In this document: piece by piece, positions 53,421 through 62,583 of the stretch | Position numbering within the stretch: the stretch's first letter is position 1 | Layout: each line of letters starts with the position of its first letter | Origin: Colwellia sp. 20A7 | GTDB taxonomy: Bacteria > Pseudomonadota > Gammaproteobacteria > Enterobacterales > Alteromonadaceae | Assembly (NCBI RefSeq): GCF_009832865.1 | Contig: NZ_CP047130.1 | Location: forward strand, 2,852,001-2,916,000 | Length of the DNA stretch: 64,000 nt | Direction: 5' to 3' | Program-made: the position numbers and the translations under genes | Notes under the pieces: generated by a model | What the model was told of the DNA's origin: nothing | The model's database searches: none | Seen by the model: only the letters and a program-made list of their open reading frames with translations

Positions 53421-54302
53421 ATGAATACTCAACAGGCTATTAGCAATAAACTAGAAAAAAAAATCAGGCACCTAACAGGCAAAGCCGTTTCTGATTACAA
53501 AATGATTGAAGAAGGCGATAAAATTCTTTGTGCGATAAGTGGTGGCAAAGATTCTTTCGTAATGCTTGACATCCTTTTACACTTAAAACGTGTTGCGCCC
53601 ATTAAATTTGACGTAATTGCGGTCAATCTCGATCAAAAACAGCCTGGTTTTCCTGAGCATATATTACCTAATTATCTCGAAGAAAAAGGCATTGATTACT
53701 ACATTATAGATAAAGACACCTACTCAGTAGTAAAGCAAAAAGTACCTGAAGGAAAAACAACGTGTTCTTTATGCTCAAGGCTTAGAAGAGGGTCATTATA
53801 TGGTTTCGCTGAAAAGATTGGTGCAACAAAAATAGCACTGGGTCATCATATGGATGACATAGTTGAAACATTAATGATGAACATGTTTAATAATGCAAAA
53901 TTAAAGGCTATGCCACCCAAACTACTAAGTGACGATAAACGAAATGTAGTAATAAGACCGCTGTCATATTGTAGAGAGAAAGATATTGAGCAACTATCAG
54001 AGCTAAAGAACTACCCTATTATTCCTTGTAATCTCTGTGGTTCACAAGAGAATTTACAAAGAAAACAAATAAAGCATATGCTTAATACTTGGGACCAAGA
54101 ATCTTCTGGACGTGTAGAAAGTGTATTTAAAAGTACACAAAGTGTTAGTCTTTCTCAATTATCTGATCATGACTTATACAACTTTTCAGCACTTACCATC
54201 GATAGAACGGCTGAGCCAAAAGAACAAGAGTTTGGAGGAGCTGACATCTCATCGTCAAATTTAATTGACGTTAAAAACATAGAAATAATCGACGCTTCTT
54301 GA
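53421..54302 (+). CDS. ttcA: tRNA 2-thiocytidine synthetase TtcA
   Basis: 293 residues. ATP-PPi-binding loop [20 protein letters not shown] (P-loop SGGKDS, about residues 40-45). Fe-S cysteines [10 protein letters not shown], further motif [19 protein letters not shown], and [12 protein letters not shown] in the second half. It thiolates cytidine 32 of certain tRNAs using a 4Fe-4S cluster and ATP. Located after uspE as in E. coli; a strong hairpin follows. Confidence 0.96.
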   Translation: MNTQQAISNKLEKKIRHLTGKAVSDYKMIEEGDKILCAISGGKDSFVMLDILLHLKRVAPIKFDVIAVNLDQKQPGFPEHILPNYLEEKGIDYYIIDKDTYSVVKQKVPEGKTTCSLCSRLRRGSLYGFAEKIGATKIALGHHMDDIVETLMMNMFNNAKLKAMPPKLLSDDKRNVVIRPLSYCREKDIEQLSELKNYPIIPCNLCGSQENLQRKQIKHMLNTWDQESSGRVESVFKSTQSVSLSQLSDHDLYNFSALTIDRTAEPKEQEFGGADISSSNLIDVKNIEIIDAS

Positions 54303-54303
54303 T

Positions 54304-54343
54304 CCAATATTTGGAACACACAAGAGTGTGTTCCAAATATTGG
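54304..54343. terminator. Strong hairpin after ttcA
   Basis: A perfect 18-bp stem CCAATATTTGGAACACAC with its complement, 4-base loop AAGA. It begins one base after the ttcA stop. T-rich sequence follows about ten bases later (CCTTTTTTATCC). Confidence 0.75.
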
Positions 54344-54568
54344 CATTATTCCTTTTTTATCCTGTTTCTATCGCAAGGTAAACAATTTTTTGCTCAATCA
54401 TCAAAAATAAGATGATCAACTTGCGTGCTGAGCTATTCGTTGAAAAAGTCGCATAAGCATAACTTATAAACCCTCTGAACCATCAAAACCTTACTATATT
54501 GAGATGATCTTGATATAAAGCTGACATCTAAGAGTTTAGTTAGGTTTACTCGTTTTTATTACCTGTAT

Positions 54569-55852
54569 TTATTCAAGAGTGATATTTATAGTGCTACTTT
54601 CCCCAGCATAAGTCACCGAAACAATCACTTCATCGGTACTTTTTGAAATATTAGTTAACTGATAACTAGCTTTGTTTGTACCTAAATCAATCAATTCCAG
54701 CGTGACTACGCTATTATCACTAACCGACCAATTTGCAAATTCAGAAACATTCAAGCTTGTTGGGGTGTCGGTATAATAAGCCGTTAAGGTTAAGTCTACC
54801 GACTCTGATGATGCCAGGGTAATATCACTACCTTTATTAATTTTTATAGAGTCAAGTTCAGCTGTTCCTGTTACTGATACGGTTGCCGTGGTTTGATTGC
54901 CACCACAAGAGCCAACAAGTTGAGTAGTACCAGCAATAAGACCAATTAGGGTGCCTTTGTTATCACCTGTTGTCGTAATGCCGAGATAGTCACCACTTTC
55001 TTGCGACCAAGAAATAGTATTAGCAATAGAATATGGCAAAGTAATATTGGTTAATGTGGCCTGTCCGTTAACTAAAATACGTTCTCCCATTGCGAGCGTA
55101 ATATCATCGGTAACAGTATCATCAAGTAAAATATCAAGATGCCCTACATTGAGTGGGTCGGCAATAACGGTTAATGAGTCGGTAATGTCGTCTAATGTCC
55201 CCGTTATTATTATAGTTTCAATGTCAGGTGATGAAGTATACAAGGTACCTTTTTTATCAATAGTAGCACTGGTATCGCTATCAAGACTAAAACTCATACC
55301 TTTGATCGTATTCATTGAGATATAACCATCTTCATAATTTACATTTGCAGTAATGTTGGTCGCCACACAGGTACTAATAGTACCTTCTTCTGGCTGGGGA
55401 TGAATTAAGTTAATAGAGCTTACCGCAACGTCACTAACTGAAATTTCTCCTTCATCCACAATCCCATTAATGCTTGTTCCCATAATAATAACAATACCTT
55501 GATTACTCGAGGAATTGGCAACAGCGGTGACTAAACCTTGCTCATTAATAGTAGCGATGCTGATATCACTTGAACTCCAATCAATACTTTCCGTTACGTC
55601 GATAGCATCACCACTATTAGTTAAAGCCATTGCGCTAAGTTGATGAGTTCCACCTTTCGTTAATCGAATATGATCATCGTTGATCGTAAGTGACTCAATA
55701 AATAGCCCTTGCTCACGCAATTTTTCAAACGTAACTGCTTGACCGAGTTCGCTAGCGTTATTATCCGTATCGCAACCAAATAACATGATGTTCGTTAAGC
55801 ATACAGCAATAAAATAAGCTATAGCGTTGCTTTGTATTTTGTTAGTATTCAT
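54569..55852 (-). CDS. Ig-like (BIG2-type) lipoprotein
   Basis: About 427 residues. Signal AIAYFIAVCLTNIMLFGCDT contains the lipobox LFGC. Bacterial Ig-like group 2 repeats are visible, for example RLTKGGTHQLSAMALTNSGD with SIATINEQGLVTAV, and a second set at GTAELDSIKINKGSDITLAS. It is probably a surface lipoprotein with structural or adhesive role. Start: a GTG at 55867 also opens the frame, but the ATG at 55852 is preferred. It lies 51-66 bp downstream of the small barrel-protein gene on the same strand, so the two may be co-transcribed. Confidence 0.75.
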   Translation of the reverse strand: MNTNKIQSNAIAYFIAVCLTNIMLFGCDTDNNASELGQAVTFEKLREQGLFIESLTINDDHIRLTKGGTHQLSAMALTNSGDAIDVTESIDWSSSDISIATINEQGLVTAVANSSSNQGIVIIMGTSINGIVDEGEISVSDVAVSSINLIHPQPEEGTISTCVATNITANVNYEDGYISMNTIKGMSFSLDSDTSATIDKKGTLYTSSPDIETIIITGTLDDITDSLTVIADPLNVGHLDILLDDTVTDDITLAMGERILVNGQATLTNITLPYSIANTISWSQESGDYLGITTTGDNKGTLIGLIAGTTQLVGSCGGNQTTATVSVTGTAELDSIKINKGSDITLASSESVDLTLTAYYTDTPTSLNVSEFANWSVSDNSVVTLELIDLGTNKASYQLTNISKSTDEVIVSVTYAGESSTINITLE

Positions 55853-55917
55853 TGTTTTAATTTTCACCGCAAATGCCTTTTATGAACTTTTATACATTCA
55901 AATAGCATGATTAATAA

Positions 55918-56448
55918 CTAGAATTGGTAGATTACACCAAGAGAAATACCAGATATGGATATATCATCATCTTTATAGAGTGATAGATAACCAAACCTAA
56001 GTTGAGTATTTTCGATATAAGATATTTTTTGATGAAAAGTGATGCCCCAAGAAAAACTGGAATAGGTATCTTCGCCGTTATACGTTTCTGCAGGCCCCTG
56101 CACCGTCATATCGGTTACAGCATAGCCTAGTGATACATCTAAACCAAAACCACTGATAGTCTTTGATTGCAATACAAGGTAAAGAGCAATACTTTGTTCT
56201 AAATCGAATTCCATACGATAAATATTATCGGTATTGTTACCTCTTAGATACTGAGCTTCCAAGCCAATACGTTCTTTATTCGCTCCTATGCGAAAGGCAG
56301 TTGTACTAGGTTTCGCACGTTCATCACGAAGTTCAATAGAAGATAATATATAATCAACACCAACATAAGTTGAGTCGACAAAGGGTGATTTGGCAGCACT
56401 GGGAAATGAAAAGCTAATTAATAATAGCCAAAAAATAATTTTTATCAT
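55918..56448 (-). CDS. Small outer-membrane beta-barrel protein, unassigned
   Basis: 176 residues. Signal peptide IIFWLLLISFSFPSAAKS with cleavage after the AA/K region. The mature part has alternating beta-strand patterns (YVGVDYILSSIEL, IGLEAQYLRGN, GLDVSLGYAVTDM, LRFGYLSLYKD) and ends ISLGVIYQF with a terminal aromatic, as in outer-membrane barrels of about eight strands. No family recognised. The Ig-like lipoprotein gene follows. Confidence 0.68.
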   Translation of the reverse strand: MIKIIFWLLLISFSFPSAAKSPFVDSTYVGVDYILSSIELRDERAKPSTTAFRIGANKERIGLEAQYLRGNNTDNIYRMEFDLEQSIALYLVLQSKTISGFGLDVSLGYAVTDMTVQGPAETYNGEDTYSSFSWGITFHQKISYIENTQLRFGYLSLYKDDDISISGISLGVIYQF

Positions 56449-56577
56449 GAAGATCCATCTACATTTTATATCCTATTTAGAGGTAGATAATATAGAACTG
56501 AGCGAATCTAATCAATACTTTTTACTATAACGGCCGCTGATTAAAGAAAACATACATTAACCGTAAGTGTAAAGAAA

Positions 56578-56615
56578 AAAACCACAATCAATGATTATAA
56601 CTATTGATTGTGGTT
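56578..56615 (-). terminator. Rho-independent terminator after the acyl-CoA dehydrogenase
   Basis: A 13-bp perfect stem AACCACAATCAAT / ATTGATTGTGGTT with a 10-base loop; on the minus strand it runs into seven T. It lies about 50 bp after the dehydrogenase stop. Confidence 0.88.
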
Positions 56616-56663
56616 AATATCTATTTAAGCGAATAAAGGTTATTTAATTAACCTAGCGTCATC

Positions 56664-58484
56664 CTACAAAAACGACAACAACTCTTGGTCAAGCTGCATT
56701 AACGTTTTAGGATCTGCCATCATCGTTTTCGCTAACGATTTAGTTCTTGGTAACATGCGTTCAAAATAAAACTCTGCTGTTTTAATTTTTGCACGGTAAA
56801 AATCACGATTTTCTACATCTGTCGCTAACTTTTCGTAAGAGGCCTGTGCCATTTGAGCCCAAAAATAAGCCATAACGACATAACCAGAATACATTAAATA
56901 ATCAACAGACGCTGAACCAATAATATCTCTATCTTTCTTAGCTTTAAGCGCTAATCTAAGAGAGTACTGTTGCCAGTTAGCTGTCGCTTTACTTAATGGC
57001 CAAATAAATTTATTCATTTGACGTTTATGCGGACTACTTGAAATCATGCTTTTATCTTTACAGAACGTGAGTATTTCTTTAGTAAAGGCTTTTAATGATT
57101 TACCACGCGTGAGTAAGATTTTACGACCAAGTAAATCTAGCGCCTGAATCCCTGTTGTGCCTTCATACAATGTTGCAATGCGAGCATCACGAACAATCTG
57201 CTCCATTCCCCATTCTTTTATAAAGCCATGACCACCAAATATTTGTAAGCCATGATTTGCACTTTCTGAGCCAAGTTCAGTTAGAAAAGCTTTAAGAATA
57301 GGAGTAATAAAACCTAAACGTTCATCTGCTGCTTCTTTTTCAGCATCCGTTTTTGCCATTTCTATATCATCAACAATCTTAGCCGTATAGTAAATCATGG
57401 CACGACCACCTTCTGATATAGCTTTCTGTGTCATCAACATTTTACGAACATCAGGATGAACAATAATAGGATCTGCTACTTGATCAGGAAATTTCTTGCC
57501 TGTAAGCGATCGCATCGACAAACGTTCTTTTGCGTAAATTAACGAGTTTTGATAGGCCAATTCTGCAGAACATACGCCTTGTAAGGCTGTACCTACACGC
57601 GCAGTATTCATAAAGGTGAACATACATTCTAACCCTTTATTTTCTGGGCCAATTAATTCACCAATAGCATTATCAAAATTAAGCACTGCCGTTGCAGAAG
57701 CTTTAATACCCATTTTATCTTCAATTGAACCACAAGTAACATGGTTGCCTTCACCTAAATTACCTTCTACATCAGTTTTGATTTTAGGCACAATAAATAA
57801 AGAGATACCACGTGTGCCTGATGGCGCATTAGGAAGCCTAGCGAGCACAATATGAATAATATTGTCTGTTAAATCATGCTCACCTGCTGAAATAAATATT
57901 TTCGTACCGGTGATACTGTAAGTACCATCGTCATTAGGCTCTGCTTTCGTTTTAACTTGTCCTAAATCAGTACCACATTGCGGCTCAGTTAAACACATAG
58001 TACCTGTCCAAGTACCTTCAGTTAAACGCGTTAGATAAAGCTCTTTTTGTGCATCGCTACCATGGGACTGTACTGTATTCATAGCACCATGACTTAATCC
58101 AGGATACATAGCCCAAGACCAGTTAGCTGTTCCCATCATTTCTGATTTAGCCATACCTAGCGACGGTGGCAAGCCCTGCCCGCCATGCTCGATAGGATGA
58201 GACAAACTTTGCCAGCCACCTTCAACATATTTGTTATAAGCTTCTTTAAAGCCTTTAGGCGTGGTTACAGTACCATTATCAAAGGTACAACCTTCTTTAT
58301 CGCCACTTTGGTATAACGGTAATAATTCATTTTCACAAAACTTTGCACATTCTTGTAAAATGGCATCATTTAAATCAGGAGTTGCTTCGGCAAATTCAGG
58401 GTATTTTTGGTAATGTCCGTAATAATCAAATACATCTTCTATTAAAAATTTAATGTCTGCTATGGGTGCTTTGTAACTAAGCAT
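56664..58484 (-). CDS. Acyl-CoA dehydrogenase (FAD)
   Basis: 606 residues, the long form with an extra C-terminal domain. The N-terminal helical domain is followed by GTMCLTEPQCGTDLGQVKTK (FAD and substrate contact) and the beta domain. The C-terminal helical domain has LQIFGGHGFIKEWGMEQIVR, then ARIATLYEGTTGIQALDLLG with the catalytic glutamate. It introduces the first double bond in fatty acyl-CoA beta-oxidation. The gene is single; a FadR-like operator lies 124 bp upstream. Chain-length preference cannot be told; it is not the E. coli FadE type (about 815 residues). Confidence 0.92.
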   Translation of the reverse strand: MLSYKAPIADIKFLIEDVFDYYGHYQKYPEFAEATPDLNDAILQECAKFCENELLPLYQSGDKEGCTFDNGTVTTPKGFKEAYNKYVEGGWQSLSHPIEHGGQGLPPSLGMAKSEMMGTANWSWAMYPGLSHGAMNTVQSHGSDAQKELYLTRLTEGTWTGTMCLTEPQCGTDLGQVKTKAEPNDDGTYSITGTKIFISAGEHDLTDNIIHIVLARLPNAPSGTRGISLFIVPKIKTDVEGNLGEGNHVTCGSIEDKMGIKASATAVLNFDNAIGELIGPENKGLECMFTFMNTARVGTALQGVCSAELAYQNSLIYAKERLSMRSLTGKKFPDQVADPIIVHPDVRKMLMTQKAISEGGRAMIYYTAKIVDDIEMAKTDAEKEAADERLGFITPILKAFLTELGSESANHGLQIFGGHGFIKEWGMEQIVRDARIATLYEGTTGIQALDLLGRKILLTRGKSLKAFTKEILTFCKDKSMISSSPHKRQMNKFIWPLSKATANWQQYSLRLALKAKKDRDIIGSASVDYLMYSGYVVMAYFWAQMAQASYEKLATDVENRDFYRAKIKTAEFYFERMLPRTKSLAKTMMADPKTLMQLDQELLSFL

Positions 58485-58607
58485 AGTTTTCTCCTACCAC
58501 TGAAGTAATTTAGGGGGCTGTGATAATATTAATAATTCACCTTAAGTAAATACGTTATATTTATGTTTACTTAAAGATCATCACTATAGGTAATACCAGT
58601 GATTAGA

Positions 58608-58624
58608 ACACTGGTCATACCACC
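58608..58624. promoter_or_regulatory. Candidate FadR-type operator upstream of acyl-CoA dehydrogenase
   Basis: ACACTGGTCATACCACC contains the perfect dyad TGGT-N3-ACCA, the core known for FadR of gammaproteobacteria. The related sequence ATACCAGTG lies just beside it (58593-58601), forming CCAGTG...CACTGG. Confidence 0.5.
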
Positions 58625-58775
58625 CGCGCAAGTTGTTTTTTGTTATTTTTTATGCGTAACAGTAGTGCGACTTACTAACTAGCTGTTTTATATGTATTAA
58701 AATAGTGAAACCTTCATTTAAAAAAGTGATAAAATAAACGATATAAAGCGACTATTTTAAAGCCTGAGAAAATAT

Positions 58776-59189
58776 ATGTCAGAAAGTTATTTAGAAATAC
58801 AGTTAGATAAACAGCCCATAGAGTTATGCAAACTTCTTAAAATTGCTGATCTTGTTGCAGGTGGTGGTGAAGCAAAAGTTGTTATTAGTGAGGGGTATGT
58901 TTTACTCAATGGTGAAGTGGAATATCAAAAAAGGAAGAAAGTTTATCATGATGATATTGTTGAGTTTAATGGCGAGATATTACAGGTTGTGATCAATGAA
59001 GAATTAAATGAAATTGAGAGTTTCGATTCTGCTTCTGATGAAATAAAAGCATCTCCTGAACATTCGAGCAATAGTAAAGGTAAAAGTGCTCAACCAATTA
59101 ATAAGTCGATGAATAATGAAGTAAAAAAAGCAGCACCAACAGTTGAAGGTACTGCTAAGGTTTCTAAAAGAAAACCTATTTCTTTTTAA
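58776..59189 (+). CDS. S4-domain RNA-binding protein (YbcJ-like) with polar tail
   Basis: 137 residues. The first 75 form an S4 RNA-binding domain (LCKLLKIADLVAGGGEAKVV, then VLLNGEVEYQKRKKVYHDDI), like E. coli YbcJ (70 residues). The remaining 60 residues are a low-complexity tail rich in Ser, Lys and Ala (SSNSKGKSAQPINKSMNNEV), ending KVSKRKPISF. It probably binds rRNA or ribosomal particles. Single gene, converging on eda. Confidence 0.85.
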   Translation: MSESYLEIQLDKQPIELCKLLKIADLVAGGGEAKVVISEGYVLLNGEVEYQKRKKVYHDDIVEFNGEILQVVINEELNEIESFDSASDEIKASPEHSSNSKGKSAQPINKSMNNEVKKAAPTVEGTAKVSKRKPISF

Positions 59190-59225
59190 TTTAGTAATTT
59201 AGTACTATAAAACTGATATAAACAA

Positions 59226-59873
59226 TTATTTAACGAGGTTAAGTACTTCGTTAGATAATCGAGTTATTTCTGACCAATTTTTAGTTGCTACAGCTTGACT
59301 AGGGACTAACCAAGAACCACCACAACAAGCAACATTTGATAGTGCTAAATAATCACGAACATTCTTTAAGTTAATTCCGCCTGTTGGGCAAAAAGTAATG
59401 TTAGGGAATGGACCACCAATCGCTTTAATTGCATTAACACCACCAGAAGCTTCTGCTGGGAAAAACTTCAAGTGATCATAGCCTAAATCTGCTGCGCCCA
59501 TCAAATCTGAAACAGAAGAAACACCTGGAATTAAAGCAATACTACTTTCATTTCCTGCTTTTAATAAGTCAGGAGTTAAACCTGGACTTAACGCAAATTT
59601 AGCGCCAGCGTCAATTGATTGTTGTAAATGTAGACGATTAGTTACGGTACCAGCTCCAACAACTGCTTCAGGTAACTCTTTGGCAATAATACTAATTACA
59701 TCTAGTGCAGCTGGTGTACGTAAAGTTACTTCTAACACTTTAATGCCTGCAGTTAAAAGCGCTTCTGCAATGGGTAAAGCATCTTCAACTTTATCAATAA
59801 CGAGTACAGGAACGATAGGTCCCATTGCGAAAAGTTCTTTTGGCGTAATTTGCCAATTATTTAATGATGTCAT
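59226..59873 (-). CDS. eda: 2-keto-3-deoxy-6-phosphogluconate aldolase
   Basis: 215-residue class I aldolase, last step of the Entner-Doudoroff pathway: KDPG to pyruvate and glyceraldehyde-3-phosphate. Catalytic residues are in LEVTLRTPAAL (glutamate and arginine) and HLKFFPAEASGG (Schiff-base lysine). Other motifs: VGAGTVTNRLHLQQSIDAGA and FCPTGGINLKN (phosphate site). Located 107 bp after edd; the four genes zwf-pgl-edd-eda run in pathway order on the minus strand. Confidence 0.96.
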   Translation of the reverse strand: MTSLNNWQITPKELFAMGPIVPVLVIDKVEDALPIAEALLTAGIKVLEVTLRTPAALDVISIIAKELPEAVVGAGTVTNRLHLQQSIDAGAKFALSPGLTPDLLKAGNESSIALIPGVSSVSDLMGAADLGYDHLKFFPAEASGGVNAIKAIGGPFPNITFCPTGGINLKNVRDYLALSNVACCGGSWLVPSQAVATKNWSEITRLSNEVLNLVK

Positions 59874-59980
59874 AAATCCTCTATTCTATTTATTATTAAA
59901 TATAATTTAATGTGTAGTTTTAAATTTTTTGAATGCGTTAACGTAGTTTGTTTAACAAAAGCCTTAATTTATCAACTCAT

Positions 59981-61807
59981 TTACTCATCAAACAGAGAAC
60001 AAGCACCTGTTTCTGCCGAGCTTAAGTTACGACGCATGAAGCCAAACAATTCACGGCCCATACCTTGATGATGACCATTCACTTGGAAAACTGAATTTTC
60101 ACGAGCGGCTAACTCTTTTTCATCAACTAACAAAGTTAATTCACCTGTCTCACCATCTAAACTAATCATGTCGCCAGTTTTAACTTTAGCAATTAAACCG
60201 CCGTCTAATGCCTCTGGGCATAAATGGATCGCTGCAGGTACTTTACCTGAGGCACCAGACATACGACCATCAGTAACTAAAGCAACTTTAAATCCCTTGT
60301 CTTGTAAAACACCTAATGGTGGTGTTAATTTGTGTAATTCAGGCATACCACGAGCTTTCGGTCCTTGGAAGCGAACTACCGCAACAAAGTCCTTTTCTAA
60401 CTCGCCATTGTCGAACGCAGACTGAAGCTCATGTTGATCTTCAAAAACAATTGCAGGTGCTTTAATCACAAGGTGATCTTCACTTAAAGACGATGTTTTT
60501 AAAACAGAGGTACCTAAATTACCTTTTAACGTTTTTAAACCGCCATCAGCTTTAAATGGTTTCGCAACTGTTGTAATTACTGCTTCGTCTAATGATTTTT
60601 CAACGCCATCAACCCACTTAAGTTGACCATTATCTAGTATTGGCTTTTGAGTATAACGAGTTAAGCCGCGCCCACAAATCGTTTCGACATCTTCATGCAA
60701 TAAACCAGAATTAATTAACTCTTTAAATAATAATGCCATACCACCCGCTTCTTGGAAGTGGTTGATGTCGGCATGGCCATTTGGATAAATGCGAGTAATT
60801 AATGGCACAGCATGAGATAAATCATTAAAATCTTGGAAATTAATAATAATACCGGCAGCACGTGCAAACGCGATAATGTGCATAGTTAAGTTAGTAGAGC
60901 CGCCTGTAGCTAATAGCGCTACAATTGCATTAACAATAGACCGTTCATCAACCATTTGACCAATAGGCATGTAGTTGCCTGACTGCTGCGTTAAACGAGT
61001 TACTTGACGCGCAGCGGCTTTTGTTAATTCTTCACGTAATGGTGTATTAGGCGCAACAAAAGAAGCGCCCGGTAAATGTAAACCCATCACTTCAACGACT
61101 AACTGGTTAGAGTTAGCAGTACCAAAGAAAGTACATGTGCCTGCCGAGTGATAAGAAGCAGACTCAGCTTCTAACAAGGCAGCTTCGTCAACTTCACCTT
61201 GTGCATATTGCTGACGTACACGTGCTTTTTCTTTATTTGGAATACCTGAAGGCATAGGCCCTGCAGGAATAAAAGCCGTTGGTAAATGTCCAAATGTCAT
61301 ACTTGCAATCAATAAGCCAGGTACAATTTTATCGCAAATACCCAACATTAATGCGCCATCAAACATGTTATGAGATAAACCAACCGCTGTTGCCATAGCA
61401 ATAACATCACGGCTCATTAGGCTTAAATCCATACCAGGCTGACCTTGTGTAACACCGTCACACATTGCAGGAACACCGCCAGCAAATTGCGCTACGCCAC
61501 CCGTTGATTTAATCGCATCTTTGATAATTTGAGGATATTTTTCATAAGGCTGATGTGCACTCAACATATCATTGTATGCAGAAACAATAGCGACATCTGA
61601 ATGGTTTAAACCTTTAATTGCTTGTTTATCTTCTTTATTACAAGCTGCAAAACCATGGGCTAAATTACCACAAGATAAGCTTGCACGATGAACCGTATTT
61701 GATTTTGCTGCCGCTATTTTAGCTAAGTACTCTTTTCGAGTTGCAGCACTTCGAGTGATAATACGTTCTGTAATATCTACTATTTCTTGCTTCATTGCTA
61801 TTTTCAT
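59981..61807 (-). CDS. edd: 6-Phosphogluconate dehydratase
   Basis: 608-residue Fe-S dehydratase of the IlvD/Edd family, converting 6-phosphogluconate to KDPG. Cluster cysteines are in MCDGVTQGQPGMDLSLMSRD, LMLGICDKIVPGLLIASM (about 154) and GTCTFFGTANSNQL (about 226). The C-terminal TDGRMSGASGKVPAAIHLCP is the family signature. An internal ATG at 61795 is an equally possible start (MKQEIVDI); neither has a clear ribosome-binding site. It lies 78 bp after pgl. Confidence 0.96.
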   Translation of the reverse strand: MKIAMKQEIVDITERIITRSAATRKEYLAKIAAAKSNTVHRASLSCGNLAHGFAACNKEDKQAIKGLNHSDVAIVSAYNDMLSAHQPYEKYPQIIKDAIKSTGGVAQFAGGVPAMCDGVTQGQPGMDLSLMSRDVIAMATAVGLSHNMFDGALMLGICDKIVPGLLIASMTFGHLPTAFIPAGPMPSGIPNKEKARVRQQYAQGEVDEAALLEAESASYHSAGTCTFFGTANSNQLVVEVMGLHLPGASFVAPNTPLREELTKAAARQVTRLTQQSGNYMPIGQMVDERSIVNAIVALLATGGSTNLTMHIIAFARAAGIIINFQDFNDLSHAVPLITRIYPNGHADINHFQEAGGMALLFKELINSGLLHEDVETICGRGLTRYTQKPILDNGQLKWVDGVEKSLDEAVITTVAKPFKADGGLKTLKGNLGTSVLKTSSLSEDHLVIKAPAIVFEDQHELQSAFDNGELEKDFVAVVRFQGPKARGMPELHKLTPPLGVLQDKGFKVALVTDGRMSGASGKVPAAIHLCPEALDGGLIAKVKTGDMISLDGETGELTLLVDEKELAARENSVFQVNGHHQGMGRELFGFMRRNLSSAETGACSLFDE

Positions 61808-61885
61808 AGGTCTACTTCTTAATTTTTAACGGTAAATTATTAAATTAATATTTTTTATTAAATATTAATTTGCAGATAATATTCC

Positions 61886-62581
61886 TTATTTAGCCCAATA
61901 TATTTGGGTATCGATCACATCACTGTGTAAAAAAGCTCTAATTGGCATTTCAAAAATATTGTGAGTGCTCAGAGCTTGATCTAATACTTGTTTTTTATTA
62001 TCACCACAAACATGTAAAAACACATTTTTACTTTCTTTTAATGCCGCAAAGCTAAACGTTATACGCTGATGAGGTGCTGTTTTTGGTTGAATTTTCATTA
62101 GTGCATTTATATTAGTTACATCTAAGCCTTGTTCTATTTCATCACTACAAGGAAAAAGCGATGCGGTATGGCCATCTTCACCCATACCTAAAATAACGAC
62201 ATCTAATGGTAATAATGCATTATTAGCGGCTAAGTTAAGATCTGCTAAGGTTTCCTCACATAATTCATCGCCCTGCTTAAGGTGGAAGAATTTTGCAGAA
62301 GCAGCTTTATTAACTAACAAGTTTTCGTGCACTAATCGCGTATTACTATCGTCTGAATTTATATCAACCCAACGTTCATCAGCTAACGTAATCGTTACTT
62401 TCTTCCAATCAATGGATTTATTTGAAAGCGCTTTAAAAAAACCTTTAGGTGTTGAACCACCTGAAACAGCAATACTTGCTTTGCCTTTTAGCGTAATCGA
62501 AGACTCTAGTATTTTACTAATATTATCAGCTAACGATTCGTCTAATTGTTCTCTGCTATCAAAATTATTTAACTGATACAT
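61886..62581 (-). CDS. pgl: 6-Phosphogluconolactonase (DevB type)
   Basis: 231 residues. Motifs: AVSGGSTPKGFFKALS, ITLADERWVDINSDDSNTRL and ILGMGEDGHTASLFP (catalytic histidine). It hydrolyses 6-phosphogluconolactone, the product of Zwf. The start lies two bases after the zwf stop, so translation is probably coupled. Confidence 0.95.
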   Translation of the reverse strand: MYQLNNFDSREQLDESLADNISKILESSITLKGKASIAVSGGSTPKGFFKALSNKSIDWKKVTITLADERWVDINSDDSNTRLVHENLLVNKAASAKFFHLKQGDELCEETLADLNLAANNALLPLDVVILGMGEDGHTASLFPCSDEIEQGLDVTNINALMKIQPKTAPHQRITFSFAALKESKNVFLHVCGDNKKQVLDQALSTHNIFEMPIRAFLHSDVIDTQIYWAK

Positions 62582-62583
62582 GA

